Positions 18,455-26,787 of a stretch of DNA of 61,797 nucleotides are shown here, one piece after another. Both the position numbers and the translations under genes were made by a program. Under the pieces are notes generated by a model that was not told the DNA's origin, ran no database searches, and worked only from the letters and a program-made list of their open reading frames with translations. This DNA comes from Pokkaliibacter plantistimulans (GTDB taxonomy: Bacteria; Pseudomonadota; Gammaproteobacteria; Pseudomonadales; Balneatricaceae): NCBI RefSeq assembly GCF_003194385.1, contig NZ_LAPT01000032.1, positions 1 through 61,797 of the forward strand. Direction: 5' to 3'. Positions within the stretch are counted from its first letter, which is position 1; the number at the start of each line of letters is the position of its first letter.

Positions 18455-18478
18455 AGTGGTCAGCTTATGCTGACCACT
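18455..18478 (+). terminator. intra-operon hairpin between yjbE and yjbF
   Basis: The perfect stem AGTGGTCAGC / GCTGACCACT with loop TTAT lies 8 bases after the yjbE stop and 25 bases before the yjbF ATG. The T tract is weak (CTTCC), so it may be a partial terminator or mRNA stabiliser that lets yjbE be made in excess over yjbFGH. Confidence 0.55.
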
Positions 18479-18502
18479 CTTCCGCCTGGCTAGGAACCTC
18501 TC

Positions 18503-19165
18503 ATGCATCTGCACAAATTCATCACTTTTCTAGCAACAAGCGTGTTTTTGGGAGGTTGCTCCCTCTCCCCGGTTTTTGAAGCAAGCATCGATAGCCTGAA
18601 ATACAGCTTCTCCGACAAATCACTACAATTCACACCTCAACAGATAGACAGCCTACCCAAACCTTCGATGGCTGGGCGTTTATCTCCAGATTCAGCCGAA
18701 GCCTTGCTATACGGTTATCAGGAGAAAGATGGTCGTTATTGGTATAGCAGCAGTAGCGAGTATTTAGTGACTAATCATGCAAGGCTGATACGTAGTAGTG
18801 GCTTACAGTACAACCTTCTACACTCCTCACTGTCGAATGATGCCCTGCAAAGCCCTGAGCTACTGGCGGGCAAAACCTTTACCCAGTCGTGGACAATTGA
18901 TGTAGAGCCTGGACACTGGTATGGCGTTCAAGTTAATAGCAAGCTTGTTCCCGTTGGACTGCAAGATGTTGATGGCTATGCCTCCCCCCTATTTCTTGTT
19001 AATGAACAAATCACTATCCCTATGATGAACTGGGAAGGCCTCAATCAGTTCTGGTTCGATCCTGACTCTCATAACATTGTGATGTCAAAACAGTTTATTC
19101 ACCCTGACTATCCCTTTATAACCACACGAATAATCAAACCTTTCAAAGACGAGGCCAGACAGTGA
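18503..19165 (+). CDS. yjbF: YjbF/GfcB-family outer-membrane lipoprotein
   Basis: A 220-residue lipoprotein. The signal sequence ends in the lipobox LGGC, so Cys 19 should be acylated. The residues after it (SLSP) do not include an Asp at +2, favouring sorting to the outer membrane. The body resembles YjbF/GfcB (length about 210): LYGYQEKDGRYWYSSSSEYLV, LNQFWFDPDSHNIVMSKQFI and DYPFITTRIIKP. It is thought to work with YjbG and YjbH in surface polysaccharide export. The stop codon overlaps the GTG start of yjbG (GTGA), indicating coupled translation. Confidence 0.87.
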   Translation: MHLHKFITFLATSVFLGGCSLSPVFEASIDSLKYSFSDKSLQFTPQQIDSLPKPSMAGRLSPDSAEALLYGYQEKDGRYWYSSSSEYLVTNHARLIRSSGLQYNLLHSSLSNDALQSPELLAGKTFTQSWTIDVEPGHWYGVQVNSKLVPVGLQDVDGYASPLFLVNEQITIPMMNWEGLNQFWFDPDSHNIVMSKQFIHPDYPFITTRIIKPFKDEARQ

Positions 19166-19932
19166 AGCGACTTCTTTCATCCCTACTGATGCTGATCTCG
19201 GCTTCAGTGATGGCTGATATTACAGTTACTTATTCTGGTAACGTCGAACAAACTGGACCGACCAATTTCTCAGACAACTCCAGACTGTTTGAAATTACCC
19301 ATGGAGTCCCTGCTGGCTCGGCGTGGATACCAGGTGCAGCACTCTTCCTGAAGCAGAATCTAAGCAGTGAACAGAGTGCGAAGTCAGCAATGCTTGAGGG
19401 TCTAAAGAGCATCTATAACTACACTGCATCAGATAAAGAGTCGGACAAACCGTTTGCAGAGTGGTTACTGGCATTGAGAAGCTGGATACAAACTCAGCCT
19501 GTTACTGGACGTCAGTTGGTTACTACACTTGATCCATTCCAGCTGGAAATTGATAAAACAGCGAACAAGAAAATAACGTCAGACGCTCGCCTGAACTACC
19601 CAAACCGCCCAGACTTCATTTCTATTATTGGGCTCAATGGAACATCTGATGGAACATCACCCTACCGAAAAGTGCCCTACCTGCCCGGGAAAGATATCCA
19701 GAATTATTTTAATGAGGACGATATTGCTTCATGGGCAAACAAGAATGAAGTTTATATCGTTAGCCCTGCAGGCCAGATAGAAAAAGTCGGAATAGCCGCT
19801 TGGAATTTTAAACACGTAAGACTAGTGCCTGGCAGCTGGGTATATATACCGATTGACAATGACGCACTGAGTGCCGCTCCCCATTTCAACGAAGGTTTTG
19901 TCCAGTGGCTCACAACAAGATCGCTTCCATGA
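19162..19932 (+). CDS. yjbG: YjbG/GfcC-family periplasmic polysaccharide protein
   Basis: A 256-residue exported protein. A signal peptide covers about residues 1-18 (cleavage after VMA). The rest fits YjbG/GfcC by length and order, and structures of GfcC show ubiquitin-like beta-grasp domains akin to those of Wza. Near the C-terminus VRLVPGSWVYIPIDND resembles the conserved end of the family. It starts with GTG and overlaps yjbF by 4 bases, and its stop overlaps the ATG of yjbH at 19929 in the same way. Likely role: periplasmic part of a polysaccharide export or modification device. Confidence 0.86.
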   Translation: MKRLLSSLLMLISASVMADITVTYSGNVEQTGPTNFSDNSRLFEITHGVPAGSAWIPGAALFLKQNLSSEQSAKSAMLEGLKSIYNYTASDKESDKPFAEWLLALRSWIQTQPVTGRQLVTTLDPFQLEIDKTANKKITSDARLNYPNRPDFISIIGLNGTSDGTSPYRKVPYLPGKDIQNYFNEDDIASWANKNEVYIVSPAGQIEKVGIAAWNFKHVRLVPGSWVYIPIDNDALSAAPHFNEGFVQWLTTRSLP

Positions 19933-22034
19933 GAAGGCAAACAAGAAACTTCAGACTGTCGTTGCTGACCTGTGCATGTACTACAGTCATGGCGCAGTCT
20001 GCCTTAGCCTATGAAGAGACAGGGCCAGTTACCCAAGGGGATTTCGGTGGGGCTGGATTGATGCAGACTCCCACAGCCAGAATGGCACCTGTTGGGCAAT
20101 TAAACTTTCATTACAGCCATACTTCACCCTACTCGCGCTTTAACCTGTTCTTTCAGCCTTTTAGTTGGCTAGAAGGTGGGTTCAGGTATATGTCCATTTC
20201 GAATGTACCCTATGGCCCGGAGTCGTTGAGTGGAACTCAATCCTATAAAGATAAAGCAATAGATATCAAAGTCCGTCTGTGGGACGAAGATCGCTATATT
20301 CCTGCAGTGGCCATTGGGGGTCGAGATATTAGCGGTACCGGATTATTCAGTGGTGAATATGTCGTTGCCAGCAAACGCTGGAGCAACCTTGATTTCTCTC
20401 TTGGCTTGGGATGGGGATACGTAGGAGCAAGAGGCTCGTTAGGTAATCCGCTTTCACTGCTAAGCGCCAGATTCGATGAGCGAGGCGCTGCCAAGAGTGG
20501 GGGAGGAAAGTTCAATTTTAGTAATTACTTCAGTGGCGACACCTCCCTATTCGGCGGTGTCTCTTACTACATCCCGAACTCACCGTTTATTCTTAAAGCG
20601 GAGTATGACGGAAACGATTATCAGCATGAACCGCGCAACAACAATCAGGAGCAGTCTTCTCCGATCAATGTCGGTGTCGTCTATCAATTCAACGACAACA
20701 TCGATTTCCAGCTGGGTTGGGAGCGCGGAAACACGGCTATGCTCGGTTTTACTTACAAAGCCAATATGGCGGCACCGTTTAACCAAACTCGCACTGACCC
20801 AGCCCCAGAACCCTTGACGTCCCCTACTGCTACTTCAGATTGGCAGCAGGTTGCAAACGATTTACGTAACAATGCTGGCTATGATGTCAGCTCAATCCGC
20901 ACCGATAGTGATCAGGTCACGCTGGTAGGAGAGCAGACCAGCTACCGCGAGTCCAGCAAGGCCAAGATGCGGGCGGCTCGAATTCTCGCAAATAATACAG
21001 CCAGCGAAACGAACAACATCACCATCATCGACACCAAAAATGGTCTTCCATTAACCAAGTCCACGATTACCAGAGAAAGCTTAGAAGCTGCCGACGCAGG
21101 TGATATATCTACGGATGAGCTCAAATCACAAATGACTTTGAGAGATCCCGGCAGCTTAGCAGGCACTGAAGTATATACAGGTAAACTGGAACATTTCCGC
21201 TACAATTTTTGGCCGGGTCTGATCCAAAATATCGGCGGGCCAGATGCCTTCTATCTGTATCAAGTTACGGCCAATGCAACAGCAACCTATACTTTCACAC
21301 CAGGTCTAGACTTGAGCTCGACGCTTAGCGTCGGGGTTATCGATAACTTTGACAAGTTCAAATATGACGCACCGAGTAATCTCCCACGGGTCCGCACCTA
21401 CATCCGTGAGTACATGACCAACTCAAATTACGGCATACAGAATCTGCAGTTAAGTTATCGAAAACAGCTGTCAGATAACTGGTACGGACAGGCCTACGGT
21501 GGCCTGCTGGAGACCATGTATGGCGGTATTGGAGGTGAAGTTCTGTATCGCCCTATAGGGAAGCCTTGGGCTTTGGGAATGGATGTCAACTATGTCAAAC
21601 AGCGTGACTTTGATAGAGGCTTCGGCTTCCGGGACTACACAACCACTACTGGTCATCTGACAGGTTATTACAACTTCGCAGACCAAGACCTGTTGGCAAA
21701 AGTCAGCATTGGCCAATATCTGGCCAAAGATAAAGGGGTAACCTTTGACTTCTCCCGCTATTTTGATAACGGTGTCTCCGCAGGATTCTGGGCAACATTC
21801 ACCAATGTAAGCAGTGAAGACTTCGGTGAGGGCAGCTTTGATAAAGGAATATATCTGGTCGTACCATTTGATGCCTTCTTCACGCGCTCTACCGTCAAGT
21901 ATGCACCAATCACATGGCAACCTTTGACTCGTGATGGCGGTCAGCGCCTGCAAAGAACCTCACAACTGTATGACGTTACCCGCATGAGAGACCAAAATAT
22001 CTATCTTGATGGTTTCAGCAATGCCTATAAGTAA
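19929..22034 (+). CDS. yjbH: YjbH/GfcD-family outer-membrane beta-barrel protein
   Basis: About 700 residues with a signal peptide ending near SALAYEE. The YjbH family has a predicted outer-membrane beta-barrel. Typical segments are GDFGGAGLMQTPTARMAPVG at the mature N-terminus, GFTYKANM, and a C-terminal half with alternating aromatic strands ending LDGFSNAYK. The open frame extends back to GTG 19905, but ATG 19929 overlaps the yjbG stop as ATGA and gives a better signal peptide, so it was chosen. Last gene of the operon, followed by a strong terminator. Presumed function is outer-membrane passage or anchoring of an exopolysaccharide. Confidence 0.88.
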   Translation: MRRQTRNFRLSLLTCACTTVMAQSALAYEETGPVTQGDFGGAGLMQTPTARMAPVGQLNFHYSHTSPYSRFNLFFQPFSWLEGGFRYMSISNVPYGPESLSGTQSYKDKAIDIKVRLWDEDRYIPAVAIGGRDISGTGLFSGEYVVASKRWSNLDFSLGLGWGYVGARGSLGNPLSLLSARFDERGAAKSGGGKFNFSNYFSGDTSLFGGVSYYIPNSPFILKAEYDGNDYQHEPRNNNQEQSSPINVGVVYQFNDNIDFQLGWERGNTAMLGFTYKANMAAPFNQTRTDPAPEPLTSPTATSDWQQVANDLRNNAGYDVSSIRTDSDQVTLVGEQTSYRESSKAKMRAARILANNTASETNNITIIDTKNGLPLTKSTITRESLEAADAGDISTDELKSQMTLRDPGSLAGTEVYTGKLEHFRYNFWPGLIQNIGGPDAFYLYQVTANATATYTFTPGLDLSSTLSVGVIDNFDKFKYDAPSNLPRVRTYIREYMTNSNYGIQNLQLSYRKQLSDNWYGQAYGGLLETMYGGIGGEVLYRPIGKPWALGMDVNYVKQRDFDRGFGFRDYTTTTGHLTGYYNFADQDLLAKVSIGQYLAKDKGVTFDFSRYFDNGVSAGFWATFTNVSSEDFGEGSFDKGIYLVVPFDAFFTRSTVKYAPITWQPLTRDGGQRLQRTSQLYDVTRMRDQNIYLDGFSNAYK

Positions 22035-22054
22035 CTCGTAGAATAAACCCAATG

Positions 22055-22083
22055 AAAAATGCCCTCTTGTTGAGGGCATTTTT
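22055..22083. terminator. bidirectional terminator between yjbH and cysQ
   Basis: Stem AAAAATGCCCTC / GAGGGCATTTTT with loop TTGTT. The A and T tracts allow it to end both the yjb operon and the minus-strand cysD-cysNC-cysQ transcript. Confidence 0.88.
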
Positions 22084-22117
22084 ATAAGGGGAGGTAATAG
22101 AATATATAACGCTCTAC

Positions 22118-22924
22118 TTACACAATGTCAGAAAACATTCCCACCCAGTCAATATCTCCTGCACCGGTGGCAAGGAAATACGGATTAAGTATTTTACTGG
22201 TATTGCCATATCCAAGAGGCTCGCCTGCCAGAGTCACCACCTTACCTCCAGCCACTTCCACTACACACTGAGCAGCGGCAGTATCCCAGAGAGAAGTAGG
22301 CCCAAGGCGCGGATAAATATCTGCTTTCCCTTCAGCGATGAGGCAAAGTTTCAGGGAGCTTCCCATAGCCACCATTTGATGCTGTGGAAGGCGCTGCAGA
22401 AAAGTCCCCATGGCATCACTGCCATGAGAGCGACTTCCCACGACACGACAAAGCTCTCCCTGAACATAGCTTGATACCGAAATGGAGGCAGTCTCGTTGC
22501 CCTCAACCTTCTTAGCTCCGAAGCCTTGGGCTGCCGAATACAACACATCAATTGCAGGGGCGTAAACCACACCTAATATCGCCTTACCTGAGTCGATGAG
22601 CGCAATATTGACGGTAAACTCGCCATTTCTCTTGATAAACTCTTTAGTCCCATCAAGAGGATCCACCAACCAGTACTGATAATACTTATCTTGACCAGTG
22701 AATGAGCCAACGTCCTCTTCAGACAAAATTGGCGTAACCGGAGACAAGGCCTTAAGTTCACTGACAATAAAGCTATGTGCCCTGGCATCCGCTTCGGTCA
22801 ACGGAGATTTATCGTCTTTATCAACGACAGCAAAGTCTCTTGCATAAACCTCCATGATCAGATCGCCGGCTTTGCGGGCTATTCTCTCTACTTCAGCCAG
22901 CACGCTTTCATTTACTTCCTGCAT
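22118..22924 (-). CDS. cysQ: 3'(2'),5'-bisphosphate nucleotidase CysQ
   Basis: Removes the 3' phosphate from PAP, the by-product of PAPS-using reactions, giving AMP. An inositol-monophosphatase-fold enzyme with the metal motifs WLVDPLDGTKEF and WDTAAAQCVVE. About 268 residues, a usual length. The open frame reaches TTG at 22957, but ATG at 22924 has an upstream AAGGA/GGTAAG and matches the family start, so it was chosen. Third gene of a minus-strand operon after cysD and cysNC. Placing PAP removal next to PAPS synthesis fits a pathway with high sulfotransferase flux as well as ordinary sulfur assimilation. Confidence 0.93.
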   Translation of the reverse strand: MQEVNESVLAEVERIARKAGDLIMEVYARDFAVVDKDDKSPLTEADARAHSFIVSELKALSPVTPILSEEDVGSFTGQDKYYQYWLVDPLDGTKEFIKRNGEFTVNIALIDSGKAILGVVYAPAIDVLYSAAQGFGAKKVEGNETASISVSSYVQGELCRVVGSRSHGSDAMGTFLQRLPQHQMVAMGSSLKLCLIAEGKADIYPRLGPTSLWDTAAAQCVVEVAGGKVVTLAGEPLGYGNTSKILNPYFLATGAGDIDWVGMFSDIV

Positions 22925-22999
22925 AGACTTACCTGCATCCTTATAGTGTGGAGACAAATGAATTAAAGCAGGTGCAGATTACTCTGCACCTGTAATTAT

Positions 23000-24907
23000 T
23001 TAATCCACTAGTATGTTCTTTAACTTCAGAGCATCAACAATAAGATCGACTGCAGCATCTACCGACAACGACGTGGTATCAATACGCACTTCTGCACTTT
23101 CAGGACGCTCGTATACAGAATCTATACCGGTAAAGTTCTTGAGCTCTCCACGACGCGCCTTTTTATAAAGCCCTTTGGGATCTCGATCTTCAGCAACACT
23201 TAACGGTGTGTCGACAAAGACCTCAATAAACTCACCCGCTTCAACCAGTTCACGTGCCATCTGTCGTTCAGACCTGAACGGAGAAATAAATGCAGTAATT
23301 ACAATAAGACCTGCATCGACCATTAGTTTTGCGACTTCTGATACACGGCGTATATTCTCAACACGATCAGTATCGGTAAAACCGAGATCTTTATTCAAAC
23401 CATGTCTAACGTTGTCACCATCGAGCAGATAAGTATGACGCCCCATTGCGTGCAGACGCTTTTCCAATGCATTAGCTATGGTCGACTTTCCAGCCCCTGA
23501 CAAACCGGTAAACCACAAAATGCTGGCTTTCTGTCCTTTGGCTAAAGCGCGCGCCTCCTTGTCTACATCAACATGCTGCATGTGGATGTTCTGGCTGCGT
23601 CGCAGTGAGAAATGCAGCAGTCCAGCCCCTACTGTATTGTTAGTCATTCTATCTATAAGAATGAACCCCCCTGTATCTCTGTTATCCTTATAGGGGTCAT
23701 AAGCAATAGGACGATCAAGGCTTAAATTGCAAATACCAATGGCATTCAGCTCAAGCTTCTTCGCCGCAACATGTTCCATGGTATTAACATTAACCTGGTA
23801 CTTGACCTCAGTAACCGTCGCAGATACTGATTTACTTCCGATTTTCAATAAATAGGGGCGGCCAGGCAGCATGGGCTCTTCATGCATCCAGATCAATGTT
23901 GACTCAAACTGATCTGCTGTTGCAGCGGGGGCTTCAATGCCAGAGATAACATCGCCTCTTGAAATGTCGATCTCATCCTGCAACGTCAGGGTAATAGACT
24001 GACCAGCAACGGCTTTTTCCAAATCTCCATCGAACGTAACAATGCGCGCAATGCTACTTTCCTTTCCGGACGGCTGCACTCGGACTTTATCGCCAGGTTT
24101 GATAACACCGCTGGCAATCGTACCGGCAAATCCACGGAAATCGAGATTCGGGCGATTGACCCACTGTACAGGCATGCGGAATGGCTCCCGCTGCATACGA
24201 GTGTCATCAACCTCTATAGTCTCCAGATACCCCATCAGCGTCGTACCATGATACCAAGGCATATTGCTGCTAAGATTGATTATGCTATCCCCTTTAAATG
24301 CAGACATTGGGATAAAGGTAATATTGTCCAGGCCAATTTGCTTAGCAAACTCGCTGTAATCCTCGACAATTGATCTGAAGACAGACTCTTTATAGTCAAC
24401 CAGGTCCATTTTATTGATGGCAACTACAACATGTCGAATGCCGATCAAAGACATCAGATAGCTATGGCGTCGAGTTTGCGTGAGCACCCCTTTCCGCGCA
24501 TCAACCATTAAGATAGCCGCGTCTGCCGTGGAGGCCCCAGTGACCATATTGCGTGTATATTGCTCATGTCCTGGTGTATCAGCGACAATAAATTTACGCC
24601 GATCCGTCGAAAAAAAGCGATAAGCAACATCGATTGTGATCCCTTGTTCACGCTCAGCAGCCAAACCATCGACTAGCAGCGCAAAATCAATCTGGTCACC
24701 CTGAGTTCCCCATTTTTTTGAGTCAGCCTCAATTGCACTTAGCTGATCCTCAAAAAGCATTTTCGATTCATAGAGCAGTCGACCTATAAGAGTGCTCTTA
24801 CCATCATCGACACTGCCACAGGTAATAAAGCGTAGCAGACTCTTTTTCTCATGAGACTTAAGGTATTGATCAATATCGGTAGCAATCAGGTCAGATACGT
24901 GTGCCAT
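23000..24907 (-). CDS. cysN: bifunctional sulfate adenylyltransferase subunit 1 / APS kinase (CysNC)
   Basis: 635-residue fusion. The N-terminal CysN part is an EF-Tu-like GTPase that drives APS formation with CysD: P-loop [30 protein letters not shown] and NKMD. The C-terminal CysC part phosphorylates APS to PAPS: P-loop GLSGAGKS, then [12 protein letters not shown] and [13 protein letters not shown]. The fused form is common in bacteria that make PAPS for sulfation or assimilation. The ATG overlaps the stop of cysD by one base (TAATG), so the two are translationally coupled. No PAPS reductase (cysH) or sulfite reductase genes are nearby. Confidence 0.95.
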   Translation of the reverse strand: MAHVSDLIATDIDQYLKSHEKKSLLRFITCGSVDDGKSTLIGRLLYESKMLFEDQLSAIEADSKKWGTQGDQIDFALLVDGLAAEREQGITIDVAYRFFSTDRRKFIVADTPGHEQYTRNMVTGASTADAAILMVDARKGVLTQTRRHSYLMSLIGIRHVVVAINKMDLVDYKESVFRSIVEDYSEFAKQIGLDNITFIPMSAFKGDSIINLSSNMPWYHGTTLMGYLETIEVDDTRMQREPFRMPVQWVNRPNLDFRGFAGTIASGVIKPGDKVRVQPSGKESSIARIVTFDGDLEKAVAGQSITLTLQDEIDISRGDVISGIEAPAATADQFESTLIWMHEEPMLPGRPYLLKIGSKSVSATVTEVKYQVNVNTMEHVAAKKLELNAIGICNLSLDRPIAYDPYKDNRDTGGFILIDRMTNNTVGAGLLHFSLRRSQNIHMQHVDVDKEARALAKGQKASILWFTGLSGAGKSTIANALEKRLHAMGRHTYLLDGDNVRHGLNKDLGFTDTDRVENIRRVSEVAKLMVDAGLIVITAFISPFRSERQMARELVEAGEFIEVFVDTPLSVAEDRDPKGLYKKARRGELKNFTGIDSVYERPESAEVRIDTTSLSVDAAVDLIVDALKLKNILVD

Positions 24908-26676
24908 TAGAAATACCCCTCCTGCTTCTTCTTCTCCATAGAAGCGGCAGAATCGTGATCGATCACACGACCTTGGCGCTCAGACGTTTTAGTAAGCAGC
25001 ATTTCCTGAATGATTGAAGGAAGAGTGTCCGCTTCAGATTCAACAGCACCTGTCAGCGGATAGCACCCAAGAGTACGGAATCGCACCTTTTTCATCATGG
25101 GAACCTCACCGGGCTTCAAGGGCATCCTGTCATCATCTACCATGATCAAAGCACCATCTCTTTCTACAACAGGGCGAACAGCAGAGTAGTAAAGAGGAAC
25201 AATAGGAATACTTTCAAGGTAGATGTACTGCCAGATATCTAACTCCGTCCAGTTAGACAATGGAAAGACCCTTATTGACTCGCCTTTATGCTTTCTTGCG
25301 TTATATAGCTTCCACAACTCAGGGCGCTGGCTTTTAGGATCCCAACGATGCTGAGCAGAACGGAATGAAAAAATACGCTCTTTGGCACGAGACTTTTCTT
25401 CATCCCTACGAGCGCCACCGAAAGCAGCATCAAAACCATATTTATCTAGTGCTTGCTTCAACCCTTCAGTCTTCATGATGTCAGTGTGAATTGCTGACCC
25501 ATGCGTAAAAGGATTAATATTTTTTTCTACCCCCTCAGGGTTAATATGTACAAGAAGATCCATTCCGGTTTCTTTAGCCATCTTATCCCGAAATGCATAC
25601 ATATCCTGGAACTTCCAGCGAGTGTCAACATGCAACAACGGAAAAGGGGGTATAGATGGATAAAAGGCCTTTCTGGCCAAATGCAGCATTACCGCGCTGT
25701 CCTTGCCAATAGAATAAAGCATTACAGGATTCTCAGCTTCAGCAACCACCTCCCTCATTATATGGATGCTTTCTGCCTCCAGCCGTTGCAAATGTGTTAA
25801 AGACATATTATTCCTCTCCAGGCCGTAATATTCAGGTAGAGGACGATTACTCGTCCCTGAGATACCCCAATCAGCAGCTCCACTTTCTACCTTTTCACTC
25901 AAAAATGAGTTATCGAAAGATGGCTGATGAACAGTTATTCGCTGCGGATTTTGAGAAAGCCATTGACTCACATTACGTACACGGCGTAAGTCAACACCAA
26001 AAAGAATTATGGTTATATGCCCTGAGTAAGCAGTCAGCATGCACTCAAAGAGGCCTATAAAAATGTCGTCGGTAAGCTCTTTAACGCCTGAAAAATAGCA
26101 ACTCACCTCTCCTTCAGGATTTCTTATCAGGATGGAAACAGAACTACCATTGAATACAGGAGTAACAACACATTCCAGAACCAATGACGAGCGCTCATGG
26201 GCTGCCTTATGTATAGCTGGCAGGATGCACTTAGACCAATATGACATTCCTTTCTGGCAGGCAGCTTGATCTAGTAATCGCCCCTCAATCCCCCAACGAC
26301 CGCAGTAACGGGCAAAAGTACGCTCTGAAAGCTGCACACCTAAACGACGCTCTATCATCGAATAGATTTCACCCAGTGCCCACAGGCGTTTTCCATTGTT
26401 ATCAGATACCGAACTGCATAAAACATCTTCCACTGCTTGTTCATGCACAGCACTTAACAGCCGGCCTTGACCTTGCACTCTTCCGCGCTTCTTGACATCG
26501 ACAGCAGGCCAGCCTCCCATCAGATAGGCTTTGAATGCTGAGATGATTGTAGGGTTGCTGAGTCCTGTTTTTTTAGCAGCCTCAGCCAAAGTAGCACCGC
26601 GTAAGCGCAACTCAACAGCAAGTCTACGCCTCTCACTCAACGTACTCGGCGATAAATCTTTAACATGCCTATGCAT
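24907..26676 (-). CDS. cysD: CysD with an N-terminal IS630-transposase-like extension
   Basis: One uninterrupted 589-codon frame. Residues 291-589 are a complete CysD (sulfate adenylyltransferase subunit 2), with the PP-loop [28 protein letters not shown] and the usual ending; normal CysD is about 300 residues. Residues 1-290 look like an IS630-type transposase: HTH ([20 protein letters not shown]), linker [14 protein letters not shown], a second winged helix with [17 protein letters not shown], and a DDE-like fold ([30 protein letters not shown]). The acidic catalytic positions appear lost: LVLECVV replaces the DE motif and [10 protein letters not shown] replaces the DNA..H motif. ATG 26676 has GGGAAGG upstream, and an internal ATG with a strong ribosome site could give free CysD. 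Function of the extension is unknown; DNA binding and control of sulfation genes is inference. Confidence 0.88.
   Translation of the reverse strand: MHRHVKDLSPSTLSERRRLAVELRLRGATLAEAAKKTGLSNPTIISAFKAYLMGGWPAVDVKKRGRVQGQGRLLSAVHEQAVEDVLCSSVSDNNGKRLWALGEIYSMIERRLGVQLSERTFARYCGRWGIEGRLLDQAACQKGMSYWSKCILPAIHKAAHERSSLVLECVVTPVFNGSSVSILIRNPEGEVSCYFSGVKELTDDIFIGLFECMLTAYSGHITIILFGVDLRRVRNVSQWLSQNPQRITVHQPSFDNSFLSEKVESGAADWGISGTSNRPLPEYYGLERNNMSLTHLQRLEAESIHIMREVVAEAENPVMLYSIGKDSAVMLHLARKAFYPSIPPFPLLHVDTRWKFQDMYAFRDKMAKETGMDLLVHINPEGVEKNINPFTHGSAIHTDIMKTEGLKQALDKYGFDAAFGGARRDEEKSRAKERIFSFRSAQHRWDPKSQRPELWKLYNARKHKGESIRVFPLSNWTELDIWQYIYLESIPIVPLYYSAVRPVVERDGALIMVDDDRMPLKPGEVPMMKKVRFRTLGCYPLTGAVESEADTLPSIIQEMLLTKTSERQGRVIDHDSAASMEKKKQEGYF
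25804..25819 (-). promoter_or_regulatory. internal ribosome site and ATG for stand-alone CysD
   Basis: Reading the minus strand, GGAGAGGAA is followed after 4 bases by ATG (25806-25804), which begins [13 protein letters not shown], the normal CysD N-terminus. Translation from here gives a 299-residue CysD. Both a long fusion and a short enzyme may therefore come from one mRNA. Confidence 0.65.
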
Positions 26677-26724
26677 CGCCTTCCCCTGTAAACTGGCACT
26701 CTTTCATCATCGCTGCGTACAAAA

Positions 26725-26754
26725 TTGCAGAAAAACAGCACCAGTTTATATAAT
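26725..26754 (+). promoter_or_regulatory. sigma-70-like promoter of the SLC13-type permease
   Basis: TTGCAG (26725-26730) and a perfect TATAAT (26749-26754), 18 bases apart, lie 33 bases before the permease ATG. This is in the 111-base gap shared with the divergent cysD frame, so a DNA-binding product of that frame could act here. Confidence 0.5.
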
Positions 26755-26787
26755 ATGTGCCGACGATAAAAGCCAAGGAGACGAGCT

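Noticed and set aside
24907-26676. An active IS630-type insertion sequence
   Set aside because: Catalytic acidic residues look lost, no terminal inverted repeats or TA duplications were seen, and the frame runs into cysD. Treated as a domesticated relic.
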